Assembly: GCF_003966225.1 (NCBI RefSeq)
Contig: NZ_RXNU01000009.1
Location: 110,543-174,542, forward strand
DNA: 64,000 bases
Origin: Shewanella canadensis
Lineage (GTDB): Bacteria > Pseudomonadota > Gammaproteobacteria > Enterobacterales > Shewanellaceae
Reading direction: 5' to 3'
Part shown: piece after piece, positions 1-9,897 of the stretch
How the letters are laid out: each line of letters starts with the position of its first letter
Numbering within the stretch: the stretch's first letter is position 1
Translations under genes and position numbers: made by a program
Notes under the pieces: model-generated
The model's database searches: none
What the model was told of the DNA's origin: nothing
The model's input: only the letters and a program-made list of their open reading frames with translations

Positions 1-1
1 C

Positions 2-778
2 ATTGAGCGCGTCAAGACTCATCTAGAGTTAAAGAGTGCGCGTGACTTTTTGAAACGCCAAAACGAGATCCTTGAGGAGAAGGTGATTGAGCGCACCCGG
101 CAAATGGAGGAGTTGCAGGATGTCACCATGGTGGCGATGGGTTCGCTGGCGGAGGCTCGCGATCCAGAAACCGGTAACCACATCCGACGGACTCAACGTT
201 ATGTGAAATTGCTAGCACAAAAACTCAAAGATCATCCGCGCTTTAGTCATTTCTTGACTCCAGAGAATATCACTTGGCTCTATAAATCGGCGCCGCTACA
301 CGACATCGGCAAGGTAGGGGTGGCAGATCATATTCTTCTCAAGCCGGGTAAGTTAACCGATGAAGAGTTTGATGAGATGAAAAAACATACGACCTATGGT
401 CGTGATGCCATTTCCGCCGCAGAGCAGAACATCTCTGTAGCGGATAATTTCCTTGTCTTTGCCAAGGAGATCGCCTACGCCCATCAGGAAAAGTGGAACG
501 GCTCAGGATATCCAGAGGGATTGGCGGGGGATGATATCCCAATTGCTGCACGCTTAATGGCGGTGGGGGATGTGTATGATGCTCTAGTCAGCCGCCGTGT
601 ATACAAGCCCCCCTTTCCCCATGAAAAAGCGGTAGCCATCATCCTGGAAGGTAAAGGTGAACACTTTGATCCCGATATGGTTGATGCTTTTATGGAGATT
701 GCTGATGAGTATTATGTCATATCACAAGAGTATGCCGATTCAGAGGAAGCTGTGAAGGCGAAGGCCGGTATTTCCTGA
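2..778 (+). CDS. HD-GYP domain c-di-GMP phosphodiesterase / response regulator, 5' end outside window
   Basis: The reading frame is open from base 2, so the gene begins before the window and only its C-terminal 258 codons are seen. A coiled linker (about residues 1-35 of the visible part) leads into an HD-GYP domain. Visible hallmarks are GNHIRRT, the metal-binding HDIGKVGV, and HQEKWNGSGYPEGL carrying the GYP triad. HD-GYP proteins hydrolyse cyclic di-GMP to GMP. The linker resembles that between a receiver and HD-GYP in RpfG-like regulators, so the missing N-terminus is probably a receiver, but this is inference. A TTG at position 50 could be mistaken for a start, but there is no ribosome site there and similarity continues upstream of it. 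Confidence 0.9.
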   Translation: MERVKTHLELKSARDFLKRQNEILEEKVIERTRQMEELQDVTMVAMGSLAEARDPETGNHIRRTQRYVKLLAQKLKDHPRFSHFLTPENITWLYKSAPLHDIGKVGVADHILLKPGKLTDEEFDEMKKHTTYGRDAISAAEQNISVADNFLVFAKEIAYAHQEKWNGSGYPEGLAGDDIPIAARLMAVGDVYDALVSRRVYKPPFPHEKAVAIILEGKGEHFDPDMVDAFMEIADEYYVISQEYADSEEAVKAKAGIS

Positions 779-895
779 TGTGAAAACATGGCATCCTTCA
801 CCTTCCTCCAGATTATGAAAGGGCATAGATTTTATTGTTTTTTACTGTGATGCCGTAGGGTATGAGGTTATCCAGTGCATCACTGAGCTGAAGTA

Positions 896-1071
896 ATACC
901 AGTTGCACTAAATAATTAACCAATTCAGAGCCCCTCAGGATTTTCAATTCAAAGCCCTTTATGCTTCACTGGATGCTTTCGATATAGAATAACTATTAGC
1001 TTCAATCATCCTACTTGCCTACAGAGCTTTGAATTCTCGCTGAATGGTCAGGTACTTAATGCAATTGGTAT
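896..1071. repeat. 176-bp palindromic intergenic repeat, MITE-like, related to the 265-bp family
   Basis: The ends are inverted copies of each other (ATACCAGTTGCA at the left, TGCAATTGGTAT at the right). The element shares the ATACCA/TGGTAT tips and an internal TAGAATAACTAT block with the three 265-bp elements at 16426, 28775 and 32932. It fills the gap between the HD-GYP gene and the convergent LuxR gene and holds no ORF. It is probably a non-autonomous mobile element or a shortened relative of the larger family. Confidence 0.6.
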
Positions 1072-1135
1072 AAAAGAGCACCATCTGAAAAATTAAGGCA
1101 CCCATAACTGTACTCTATGTGAAGAGCACATTCGC

Positions 1136-1882
1136 TTACCTGATTAACCCCAATTTTGTCGCCTTATATACCATTTGACTGCGGTTGCTGCACTTCAATA
1201 TGTTTTTAATCCGGTCAACATGATAACAAACGCCTCTGATAGAAAGGTTTTCATTTTCACTTATGGTTTCGATTGAGTCCCCTTGTGAAATGAATGCCAG
1301 TATCTTGAGTGATTTCTTACTCAATAAGCCATGATTGGCGATAGGATTGAGCTCTACAATAAACTTCGATGTAAAATGCCCGGCGTACAGACAAAGGAGC
1401 GCATCGATCGCATCATGATTGTCATTAGCGGTGTTCAATATGTCGTCTTTATTCTCGGATGTGAACAAGGTGAACATACCAGACCAAGGGCAATGCAAGG
1501 GGACTAACCAATTAATGACGGTGTGTACATCGTTGAGATGTAGGAACCGCTGGAGCTGAACGCCTGATGAAGTCGCCAGATTAGGTCCATCCCAGAGGTT
1601 TGGTCCTAATTTCTTCTTCTTAGCTAGGCCGCTGTCCATCTTGTCGGCAAAAAGCCTGAAGTAATATTCTCTGACATTTATCGCCCGTTTATCGGAAGCA
1701 ACGACAAACTTTTCACGCTTAATCAGTTCCGGCCGAAAATCTTTAAGCTTGGGAAGGTCGACATCTGAAATGTAGTTGTTTTCCAATGGCAAATGATAGC
1801 AAAACCCATTGAACCCATAGGTCATTAACTCTTTTTTCAGAGTGTTAACAATTGATGAACCGGATAATATAAGATTTTTCAT
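1136..1882 (-). CDS. LuxR-family transcriptional regulator
   Basis: A 248-residue protein. The last ~65 residues form a LuxR-type helix-turn-helix: LSKKSLKILAFISQGDS, then a recognition-helix stretch SIRGVCYHVDRIKNILK and the closing NRSQMVYKATKLGL. The N-terminal ~175 residues resemble the size and position of an autoinducer-binding domain, but I do not see the usual acyl-homoserine-lactone-contacting tryptophan/tyrosine/aspartate set, so no ligand can be named. It lies 89 bases downstream of the tetraheme cytochrome gene on the same strand and is probably co-transcribed with it. No LuxI-type synthase is in the window. Confidence 0.8.
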   Translation of the reverse strand: MKNLILSGSSIVNTLKKELMTYGFNGFCYHLPLENNYISDVDLPKLKDFRPELIKREKFVVASDKRAINVREYYFRLFADKMDSGLAKKKKLGPNLWDGPNLATSSGVQLQRFLHLNDVHTVINWLVPLHCPWSGMFTLFTSENKDDILNTANDNHDAIDALLCLYAGHFTSKFIVELNPIANHGLLSKKSLKILAFISQGDSIETISENENLSIRGVCYHVDRIKNILKCSNRSQMVYKATKLGLIR

Positions 1883-1971
1883 GGCGTCATCAATTAATCA
1901 GTTTGGGGTGTATTCATCATAATGGGTACAAAGGGGGGCAGTAAACCCCCCATCCCTATTAAGGTATCGGC

Positions 1972-3879
1972 TTATTTTTTATTTATATGACATGTCAGAC
2001 ATGCATACGGGTCTGGGAATACTTTACTCATTTCCCAGTCATTATTTTTGCTCTCCCAAACCTCGGTATAAGGCTTGTGGTTACCAAACACATCGGCTGG
2101 AACTGCCTGGAACGGATCGAAGTTACCGTAAGATGAATTTGCCTTTAGTTTATCAGCCCCTTTATAGAGGATTTTGGTCGAAGCATCATTATGACTTTGT
2201 GGTTGCTTTTCGCCCGCATGACAAAAGAAACAGCGTGCATCTTCGCCATGAGCCTTTGGAGCACCATTTGAACCATGGCAGCTGGCACAGTAATAAGGCT
2301 GAGTGATATCAAACCCGTCGCTTGAGTTGATAGGCCAAGCATGTCCACCGTGTCCAAGGGGATTGACCTCTTGGTTATGGCATTGAGTACAATCAGCAAT
2401 CTTCCAGCCAAAATGGTCTTGATTGAGAATTGGTGCACTTCCTGTCGCATCTTTGGGGAGCTGCAGAGTCCTAACCACCGAAATATCGGGTGAACTATCA
2501 TTGGCAAAGTTCCATTGAATCGTCTCTTGTCCATTTCGCTCTTTAGGACCAAAGTAGTCATGCATATTGCCATAGGCCCAGTATAGATCCATATAACCGA
2601 AGCGGATCGGATATACATCCTGCATTAAGTGAATGTGTTCGCCTCCAAACGGGCCGCCCCAGTCCTTTTCGCAGACCTCCTTACTCACCCGAGTCTCACC
2701 ATCAGGGCTGCCATCAATAGACCAGTTACACGTCGGGGATTTATTAAAGTCTCCGTCCGGGAACTGTTTTGACGGATTGTAAAAATGAGTAAACCATCCT
2801 CTTAAGCCCGAGTTCCTTAACTCACCAATACCAGACAGCGCGAAATGGCCGACGTCGGCACCGGTAGACAGACTGTCCCAATAGGAAAAGCTCACCTTTC
2901 CAAGCTTATCTTGTGCAGCGATCATCGCATCCATAACGGTAATGACACCCGGCTGGAAGATGTCATCTCGATGGCCTACCGGTGTCACCTCAATGTTGTC
3001 GGCATAAGCCACGACGCCATTGTTTTCAACGCGGCCATATTCAACTGCAACAACTTTAGGGATAATAACTTTATTGCCGTTTGCCTGAAATTTCTCAACT
3101 TCCTGACGTTGAATCCATTGACGTCTGGCGGTCATTTCATTCGAAAATGGTTGCAAAGTAATCAAACTATCTTGTTGAAGCCAATACTCGTCAATTCGAA
3201 CGTAGGTGGCTTCACCGCTGGGAGAGAACCCCTGCATGCTGCCCCTTGCCCTGGTGAATATGCCGCCATCGGTATTAAAACGAAAATACCAATCATCACT
3301 GTCTACAATATCACCGTCATTCGCTGATAGAATGCCATCACCATTCACATCCATAGAAACATTGAACGTAAATGTGCCTAGCCCAGTGTTTTCATGATGG
3401 ACGACATTTGAGAGTGTTAAGTCGTCTCGAGTGAAGGACAGATAACGCAATAGGTCAAATGCTGAATAATGACCGGGTTTGAATATATCGGGCCTGGCGG
3501 TACCCGCGCCCAATCCATCCGGGTTTGACGCTAAAACTTCACCTATGTCAGTAAGTGAAATACTGTAGATGGTTTTTTCATCATTATATACGCCTGCAAT
3601 ATGCGCATCTAAAATACCAATTTTTCCATCATCATCCAGATCTTTAGCTGAATCACTCAACAACCAGGTTTTAATGTTGTCATCATATTCACCTAACATC
3701 ACTTTGATGTGACCCTGGTTTATCGAGTTAGGATTTACATCAACGTCCAAGTACTCTGGTTTTGTCTCTTTTATTGGTTGAACAGGTTGCTCTACCGTTG
3801 AGTCATCATCACTTCCACACCCAGCTATTAATGCAGTCAGCAGCGTCGGCAGCAAAGCCTTTTTCATAAAGTTCATCAT
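1972..3879 (-). CDS. Tetraheme c-type cytochrome lipoprotein
   Basis: A 635-residue exported lipoprotein: a short positive N-terminus, a hydrophobic stretch and a lipobox LIAGC followed by acidic residues. Four CXXCH heme-attachment motifs cluster in the last third (CTQCH, CASCH, CFFCH, CLTCH), the last one seven residues or so from the C-terminus. The N-terminal two-thirds is heme-free and has calcium-loop-like acidic motifs (DLDDDGKIG, DVNGDGILS). A role in extracellular or periplasmic electron transfer is likely by analogy with Shewanella multiheme lipoproteins. It has too few hemes for a MtrC/OmcA decaheme protein. AAGGAG lies only two bases from the first ATG, so the second ATG (3876) may be the real start. 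The LuxR gene follows at 89 bases. Confidence 0.85.
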   Translation of the reverse strand: MMNFMKKALLPTLLTALIAGCGSDDDSTVEQPVQPIKETKPEYLDVDVNPNSINQGHIKVMLGEYDDNIKTWLLSDSAKDLDDDGKIGILDAHIAGVYNDEKTIYSISLTDIGEVLASNPDGLGAGTARPDIFKPGHYSAFDLLRYLSFTRDDLTLSNVVHHENTGLGTFTFNVSMDVNGDGILSANDGDIVDSDDWYFRFNTDGGIFTRARGSMQGFSPSGEATYVRIDEYWLQQDSLITLQPFSNEMTARRQWIQRQEVEKFQANGNKVIIPKVVAVEYGRVENNGVVAYADNIEVTPVGHRDDIFQPGVITVMDAMIAAQDKLGKVSFSYWDSLSTGADVGHFALSGIGELRNSGLRGWFTHFYNPSKQFPDGDFNKSPTCNWSIDGSPDGETRVSKEVCEKDWGGPFGGEHIHLMQDVYPIRFGYMDLYWAYGNMHDYFGPKERNGQETIQWNFANDSSPDISVVRTLQLPKDATGSAPILNQDHFGWKIADCTQCHNQEVNPLGHGGHAWPINSSDGFDITQPYYCASCHGSNGAPKAHGEDARCFFCHAGEKQPQSHNDASTKILYKGADKLKANSSYGNFDPFQAVPADVFGNHKPYTEVWESKNNDWEMSKVFPDPYACLTCHINKK

Positions 3880-4220
3880 ATCTCCTTGCTAGATAATTTA
3901 TTTCATAGCAATTTGTGATTAATTTGGTTTCGTTATTATTCATTTCACCTTTTGGCAAAATAATAGTAATCGTTCGTCTAGGTGGGACTCACTATGAAAA
4001 AGTGCAACTTCTTTCGATAAAGTTATAAATTGAGAGGCAGGGGCCATGACTTAGGTTTTTAACTGAGCGGTTTCTCACTGAGGTATAGAACTAATATTTA
4101 TAAATATGCTTAATAACTTAGACATTCAAAATTGTCATTTCAGGTTATCTATCCAGCTTGTTTTACTGCGGTTACGGAGGGCTTTTTATGTGGGGCGTCG
4201 GTGGGCTAAGCCGATAGGCC
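3880..4220. other. Intergenic stretch upstream of cytochrome gene
   Basis: AT-rich sequence with no ORF of note. It must hold the promoter of the minus-strand cytochrome-LuxR pair. I see no clear operator or RNA gene here. Confidence 0.5.
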
Positions 4221-4248
4221 AAAAAGGGCAGCTGGCGCTGCCCTTTTT
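4221..4248. terminator. Bidirectional rho-independent terminator downstream of cysZ
   Basis: A perfect 12-bp stem (AAAAAGGGCAGC / GCTGCCCTTTTT) with a TGGC loop, T-rich on both strands. It lies about 115 bases past the cysZ stop and would end that minus-strand transcript. Confidence 0.8.
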
Positions 4249-4362
4249 AATGAGTGTGGTTTTAACGTGAGTCGTTGGCTTAGGCTAGTGTAAGACGGAT
4301 TATTAAAGCCTTACGCTGGGTTTGATGAACGGCCTCTGCAATACACTACTCAACCACCGCAG

Positions 4363-5136
4363 TTAATCCGGTGCTATTTCTGGGTGTTTATACGCCTCGC
4401 GATACTTATCTACCCACATGGCCGTTGCGCCGCAAATGGCTACCGGCATGACGATAAAGTTGACGATCGGGATCATCGAGAACAGGGTGACAGAGGCGCC
4501 GAAGGTGAAGCTGGTGCCTTTGGTCTGATTGAGGGCAAATTTCATGTCAGAGAAGGGCACCTTGTGGTTATCGAAGGGATAATCACAATACTGAATGGCC
4601 ATCATCCAGGCGCTGAACAGGAACCAGATGATTGGGGCGAAGGTTTGGCCCAAGAAGGGGATCCAGAACAGGATAAGACAGATGATGGCTCTGGGCAGAT
4701 AGTATTTGAGCTTTATCCATTCCCGCCCGAATATCCGCGGCAGATCCTTTATCAAGTCGACGGTGGTGCCGGTGTTGAGATCTTTGCCTGTCAGGTGTTG
4801 CTCGACTTTTTCGGCCAGCAGGCCGTTAAAGGGGGCGGCTATCCAGTTCATCACAGAGGTGAAGATAAATGAGAGCACCACCAACAGGGTGATGACCGCT
4901 AATGGCCAGAGGAGGAAGTTGAGCCAACTCAGATAATCGGGGAGCTGGGCCGAGATCCAACCGAAGGCATTTTCCAGCTGACCGATGGCGAAATAGATAA
5001 CGCCGGAGAAAAGCAGCAAATTTATCATCAGTGGAATAAACACAAAAGTTCTTAGCCCTTTTTGTTTTATCAGGCTAAATCCGAAGAGAAAGTAGTCCAT
5101 CCCACTCTTGTGGGGTGTTTTAGTTGTTTGATTCAT
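4363..5136 (-). CDS. cysZ: Sulfate transporter CysZ
   Basis: A 257-residue polytopic inner-membrane protein matching the CysZ/EI24 family in length and pattern: GMDYFLFGFSLIKQKGLR near the start, four to six hydrophobic segments, and the conserved central motif MNWIAAPFNGLLAEKVE. CysZ imports sulfate for cysteine synthesis. It is divergent from smc, with 205 bases between the two starts for both promoters. No cysK lies next to it, so it looks monocistronic and ends at the hairpin at 4221. Confidence 0.93.
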   Translation of the reverse strand: MNQTTKTPHKSGMDYFLFGFSLIKQKGLRTFVFIPLMINLLLFSGVIYFAIGQLENAFGWISAQLPDYLSWLNFLLWPLAVITLLVVLSFIFTSVMNWIAAPFNGLLAEKVEQHLTGKDLNTGTTVDLIKDLPRIFGREWIKLKYYLPRAIICLILFWIPFLGQTFAPIIWFLFSAWMMAIQYCDYPFDNHKVPFSDMKFALNQTKGTSFTFGASVTLFSMIPIVNFIVMPVAICGATAMWVDKYREAYKHPEIAPD

Positions 5137-5341
5137 AAGTAGACACGTCTATATTAGGCATAAGAAAAAACTATCTGAATTGTGTTCCAGTCAGTTTCCG
5201 ATGACAAGAGATATATAGAGGAATGATTAATAAAAACGTTACAAAAGACTGCCCGCTTTGTTAAAGTAGCCCCCAGAAAATCAACTCTAAATAAGCTCTG
5301 TTCGGCAAAACGTATTTGCTGAAAACGACCTAACTGGCACC

Positions 5342-8300
5342 ATGAGACTCAAACAGATAAAACTTGCTGGATTTAAGTCGTTTGTCGATTCAACTAAGAT
5401 CCCTTTTCTCAGCCCGCTAAGCGCGATCATTGGTCCTAATGGTTGTGGTAAATCTAATGTCATCGATGCCGTGCGCTGGGTGCTGGGCGAAAGCTCGGCT
5501 AAGCATCTGCGTGGTGACTCCATGGCCGACGTTATCTTTAATGGCTCCTCCGCCAGAAGACCCGTATCGGTCGCCAGTGTCGAGCTCTCTTTCGAAAATA
5601 AGGATGGCCGCCTTACGGGGCAATATGCCAGCTATCAGGAGATCTCGGTAAAGCGTCAGGTGTCAAGAGATGGTGATTCCTCCTATTTTCTCAATGGACA
5701 GAAATGTCGTCGTAAGGATATTACCGATCTCTTTATGGGCACGGGCCTAGGGCCTCGAAGCTACGCGATTATCGAGCAGGGGACCATCTCCCGACTGATT
5801 GAGTCTAAACCTCAAGAGTTGAGAGTGTTCATCGAAGAGGCGGCAGGGATCTCCCGTTATAAAGAGCGGCGACGCGAGACCGAAAACCGGATCCGTCATA
5901 CCAGAGAGAACCTCGAGAGACTCGGCGATATTCGAACCGAACTGGGACGTCAGCTGGAGAAGTTGGCTGAGCAGGCGGCCGCGGCGAAGCAATATCGCGA
6001 GTTTAAGCAATCTGAACGAATACTGGACTCAGAGCTTTCTGTCAGCCGTTATATTGAGTTAACCAATCAAACCGAAAAGTTGACCCTGGAGGTTAACAAG
6101 CTTGAAGTGGATAAGGCCGAGCTCGATGCCGAAAAAGAGAAAACCGAATTAGCCATAACTCAGCTGAGTGTGCAGCTGGTGGAGCTCGAACGTGAAGAGC
6201 ACAAGCGGGTAGAAGATTTTTACCAATGCGGAAACCAGATAGGTAAGCTCGAGCAAAATCTTAAGCACAGGCAGCAGCAGGACGCTCATATCGACCAGCG
6301 TATCTCGGCGATAGTGACTAAGCTCGATAACCACAATACCAAATTAACTACGGATGAAGTGTTAAAGGGCGCCCTGACCTTAGAATTTGATAATCAGACG
6401 CCTTTAGTCGACACCTTGGCCACCTCATCGAATGATTTAACAATTCGACTCAACGGGCTCGAAGGCGAAGGGGAGCGGCTTTCCACATCTTTAAACCTGC
6501 ACAAAGAGCAGGTCTCGGCGTATCGCTTAGAGCATGAGGTTTCGCGCTCAAAACTGACCCACCTTCAGGTGATGGTTGAGCAGAAAAATCAGCGGATAGA
6601 AGATAATCGAAAGCTGAGCGCAGAAGTTGAGGCCGAACAATCGAGTCAGAATAATCAGCAGCAGGCGTCAGAACTCGAGCAGTTAACGACAGAGGCGGAT
6701 CTTCAGCAAGAGATCAATGAAGAGTCTGAATCGAGACTCACTACCGCTACCCAAGAACAAGCCCAATTACGAGCCAAACAGGAAGCGCTGAGTCAGTCCC
6801 TTGCCGAAGAGAGAGGGCGCTTAGCTCTGGTCTCTAAGTTATTGCCGGATGAGACCGAACTCGAGGGCGAAAAAGCCCTGTGGCAGTTACTCGAAGTGAA
6901 ACCCGGTTGGGAGAAAGCTGTCGAACTTCTGTTTGATGGACTGCTTAAGACACCTGTCGGCGTCGATGCAGATGAGAGTCAGGAGGAAGAGGGGTGGGAA
7001 GGGTTTAGCTCATGGAAACAGCAAGACTGGTCCGTTGTCAGCTGCAGTGCCAACCTCTCACCTTGGCTATCTAATGTTCAGTGGGCGGAAAGTATCGATG
7101 CCGCTAAGCCACTACTCGCCGGTTTAGGTGACAATGAACGTATCGCCACCGCCGACGGTTACCTGCTTGGCAAAGGTTTCGTGATCAGAAAGGGCACGGA
7201 TTCGGGCTCTCTGGTGCAGTTAAAACGGGAACAGGATGCGCTTGAATTAAGCATTACCGGTTCGGAGGCGCTGTTAAGCGATGTGCTATCACAGAGCCAT
7301 GAGCTACACGCCATTATCGAACCTTTGAAGTTATCGCTCCAATCGGGTAATGAACGTCTGCAGCAGTTGAGACTCTCTATTGCGGGGTTAAGTTCACAGA
7401 TAAGCGCCGCGGAGCACAGGGCACAGGAGTGCGAGGCGAGAGGTAAGCGACTAAACCTGGAATTTGAACAGCTTAAGTTAACGCTGGACGAGTTGTTGGC
7501 CACCCAAACAAGCCTCAGTGAAAAGCTGGAAGTCGGCTTAAGTAAATTACAAACGGCAGAAACCGAACAAGTCCGATTCGTACAGCAACTTCAGCTGAAA
7601 GCCGAACAGATCAAAGCGTTAAAAGAGCAGGGTGTTTCGCAGCAGTTAAAGCTTAATGAGTCCAACTCGGTGATGCAGGCATTGAAGACTAAAATAGCCC
7701 TCAACGCCCAGTCCATCACTCAACAACAAACCCGTATCGAAGAGCTGAGCCTGGCTAAGTCGGCACTTGAAAACCAGTTGGCAGAACAAGATGCTGGCAA
7801 CCAAGACGGCCAGCTTAGTGCGTTAAATGAACAGCTTGTGAAAGCGCTGGCGAAGCAGGAGCAGAAACAGACCGAGCTTTCGATACTGCGTAAAGAACAA
7901 AACCGACTGCAAGAAGCGAGTGATAGCGCAGGATTAACGAAAAAACAACAGCTTGGAAAGATAGAACACTTGACTCAGTCTATCAGCACGTTAAAGTTAC
8001 GTCGCGAGGGTTTAAAAGGTCAGGCTGACAGCCAGTTGATGCAGCTTAATGAGCAAGAGATTAAGCTCGATGAAGTTAAGCTCTCTTTAGATATGAATAA
8101 GAGTTCGCAGGCCCGCCAAAGAGAGTTAGAGCGAGTACGTGCCCGCATTACTCATCTGGGGGCGATCAACTTAGCCGCCATCGAGGAATATGAGCAGCAA
8201 AGTGAACGAAAATCATATTTAGATAGTCAGGATGCAGATCTCACTTCTGCGCTGACTAGCCTCGAAGAGGCGATTCGTAAGATAGATAGAGAGACGAAGA

Positions 8301-8773
8301 GTCGTTTTAAAGAGACCTTTGATAAAGTGAACCAAGATTTAGGTGTACTCTTTCCGAAAGTATTTGGCGGAGGCAGTGCACAACTGGCATTGACCCATGA
8401 TGACTTGCTCGAGACCGGAGTGACGATTATGGCGAGGCCACCGGGTAAAAAGAATAGTACAATTCATCTTCTTTCCGGTGGAGAAAAAGCGTTAACCGCT
8501 TTATCATTGGTGTTTGCGATTTTTAGACTGAATCCTGCACCTTTTTGTATGTTGGATGAGGTTGATGCACCTTTAGATGATGCCAATGTCGACAGATTCT
8601 GTCGGCTGGTCAAAGAGATGTCACAAAGTGTGCAATTTATATATATCAGTCATAACAAGATCACCATGGAATTGGCTGACCAACTGATAGGCGTCACTAT
8701 GCATGAGCCGGGTGTTTCTCGCATAGTCGCTGTAGATATTGATGAAGCGGTGGCTCTAGCCGACGCTGTTTAA
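5342..8773 (+). CDS. smc: Chromosome segregation ATPase SMC
   Basis: A 1143-residue SMC protein. The N-terminal ATPase half has the Walker A motif GPNGCGKSN (residues 31-39). Two long glutamine- and glutamate-rich coiled coils flank a hinge in the middle (around residues 500-620). The C-terminal half carries the ABC signature LLSGGEKALTALSL (near residue 1040) and Walker B FCMLDEVDAPLDD. It works with ScpAB in chromosome condensation and segregation; no scp genes are in the window. Many Gammaproteobacteria use MukB instead, so canonical SMC here fits Shewanella. zipA follows at 23 bases, suggesting a shared transcript. Confidence 0.97.
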   Translation: MRLKQIKLAGFKSFVDSTKIPFLSPLSAIIGPNGCGKSNVIDAVRWVLGESSAKHLRGDSMADVIFNGSSARRPVSVASVELSFENKDGRLTGQYASYQEISVKRQVSRDGDSSYFLNGQKCRRKDITDLFMGTGLGPRSYAIIEQGTISRLIESKPQELRVFIEEAAGISRYKERRRETENRIRHTRENLERLGDIRTELGRQLEKLAEQAAAAKQYREFKQSERILDSELSVSRYIELTNQTEKLTLEVNKLEVDKAELDAEKEKTELAITQLSVQLVELEREEHKRVEDFYQCGNQIGKLEQNLKHRQQQDAHIDQRISAIVTKLDNHNTKLTTDEVLKGALTLEFDNQTPLVDTLATSSNDLTIRLNGLEGEGERLSTSLNLHKEQVSAYRLEHEVSRSKLTHLQVMVEQKNQRIEDNRKLSAEVEAEQSSQNNQQQASELEQLTTEADLQQEINEESESRLTTATQEQAQLRAKQEALSQSLAEERGRLALVSKLLPDETELEGEKALWQLLEVKPGWEKAVELLFDGLLKTPVGVDADESQEEEGWEGFSSWKQQDWSVVSCSANLSPWLSNVQWAESIDAAKPLLAGLGDNERIATADGYLLGKGFVIRKGTDSGSLVQLKREQDALELSITGSEALLSDVLSQSHELHAIIEPLKLSLQSGNERLQQLRLSIAGLSSQISAAEHRAQECEARGKRLNLEFEQLKLTLDELLATQTSLSEKLEVGLSKLQTAETEQVRFVQQLQLKAEQIKALKEQGVSQQLKLNESNSVMQALKTKIALNAQSITQQQTRIEELSLAKSALENQLAEQDAGNQDGQLSALNEQLVKALAKQEQKQTELSILRKEQNRLQEASDSAGLTKKQQLGKIEHLTQSISTLKLRREGLKGQADSQLMQLNEQEIKLDEVKLSLDMNKSSQARQRELERVRARITHLGAINLAAIEEYEQQSERKSYLDSQDADLTSALTSLEEAIRKIDRETKSRFKETFDKVNQDLGVLFPKVFGGGSAQLALTHDDLLETGVTIMARPPGKKNSTIHLLSGGEKALTALSLVFAIFRLNPAPFCMLDEVDAPLDDANVDRFCRLVKEMSQSVQFIYISHNKITMELADQLIGVTMHEPGVSRIVAVDIDEAVALADAV

Positions 8774-8796
8774 CCATAGGAAAGACAAGGTAACCA

Positions 8797-9807
8797 ATGG
8801 AAAATTTGCAACTGGTATTGTTTGTGTTAGGTGCGATTGCAATCGTCGCGGTACTTGTGCATGGTTTTTGGTCCATTAGAAAACAACAACCTAAATCATT
8901 AAAAGAGAGCCCCATGACGGGCTTCTATAAAGATCAGGACGCGAGTCGAGATCACCAAGGGTTTGATGCCGATGGTATTGGGCAGGTAAGAATCAGAAAA
9001 GGGTCTCCCATTTCTGATGACGATCGCGGCGAAGATGAAATCGACTTTGCACCAAAAGAGCCTACTCTGACCTCCGAGGGCCAGGTGGACAGCCCTGTTC
9101 GTGAAGATGAAGATGTTGCAGAGGCCGGTGATGACTTTTCTCTGTCAGATCAGCCTAAACAGAAAGCATCACGTCAGAGACAGGAGCCTGTGTTGTCTGC
9201 CGAAGTGCATCAGCAGGAGGAGATCAATCAGATGGAGTTGGGACTGGGCCAAGAAACTGCACCTAACCAAAGTTCATTGTTTGAGGCGACTGAGCCAGCG
9301 CTTTCTCCTGAGCCTTCGATTGAAGTACCAGAACCTGTGTCAGAGTCTGTGCCCGAGCCAAAGGTGGTTGCTCAAGAGCCTGAAACCTTGCCCGAGCCAC
9401 AAGATGTATTGGTATTGCATGTGGTCGCCTCCGAAGGGGAAGAGCTTAGTGGTGCCGAACTGCTACCCTCTCTATTGTCTCTGAACTTTAAGTTTGGCGA
9501 CATGAGTATCTTCCATCGTCATGAAGACAATGCTGGTACCGGGAAAACACTGTTTTCACTGGCGAATATGGTGAAACCTGGTGTGTTTAACCTCGATGAT
9601 ATGGAACAGTTCACTACCGAGGGCGTTGTATTATTTATGACGCTGCCTTGTCATGGCGAGCCCTTGATGAATTTCTCTATCATGTTAAATTCAGCTCACC
9701 AACTGGCCGATGACCTGGGTGGTCAGCTTCTCGATGGTGGTCGTGTTGCCTGGTGTGAAAACACTAAGCTAAACTATCTGCAGCGTATTCGCACACAGAA
9801 TTCTTAA
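8797..9807 (+). CDS. zipA: Cell division protein ZipA
   Basis: A 336-residue protein with ZipA layout: an N-terminal membrane anchor (about residues 5-23, LVLFVLGAIAIVAVLVHGFW), a basic patch, a long acidic proline/glutamate/glutamine-rich linker (residues 60-205), and a C-terminal FtsZ-binding domain (from about 210, with LNFKFGDMSIFHRHED and GVVLFMTLPCHGEP). ZipA tethers FtsZ to the inner membrane during Z-ring assembly. It lies between smc and ligA, a conserved gammaproteobacterial order. Confidence 0.96.
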   Translation: MENLQLVLFVLGAIAIVAVLVHGFWSIRKQQPKSLKESPMTGFYKDQDASRDHQGFDADGIGQVRIRKGSPISDDDRGEDEIDFAPKEPTLTSEGQVDSPVREDEDVAEAGDDFSLSDQPKQKASRQRQEPVLSAEVHQQEEINQMELGLGQETAPNQSSLFEATEPALSPEPSIEVPEPVSESVPEPKVVAQEPETLPEPQDVLVLHVVASEGEELSGAELLPSLLSLNFKFGDMSIFHRHEDNAGTGKTLFSLANMVKPGVFNLDDMEQFTTEGVVLFMTLPCHGEPLMNFSIMLNSAHQLADDLGGQLLDGGRVAWCENTKLNYLQRIRTQNS

Positions 9808-9849
9808 CTGCCGGCTTTTATTCGGCGACAAAATTAAAGACTTATTTTT

Positions 9850-9873
9850 GAAAGGCCGCCTTTGCGGCCTTTC
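9850..9873. terminator. Hairpin between zipA and ligA
   Basis: A perfect 10-bp GC-rich stem (GAAAGGCCGC / GCGGCCTTTC) with a CTTT loop. The T tract after it is short, so it may attenuate rather than stop transcription into ligA. Its position argues against starting ligA at the upstream in-frame codon (9862), which lies inside the hairpin. Confidence 0.6.
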
Positions 9874-9897
9874 TCACGTTTATTCGGATATAACAAG

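Noticed and set aside
1992..3397. Plus-strand ORFs opposite the cytochrome gene
   Set aside because: They are shadows of the minus-strand cytochrome frame, without ribosome sites or recognisable domains.
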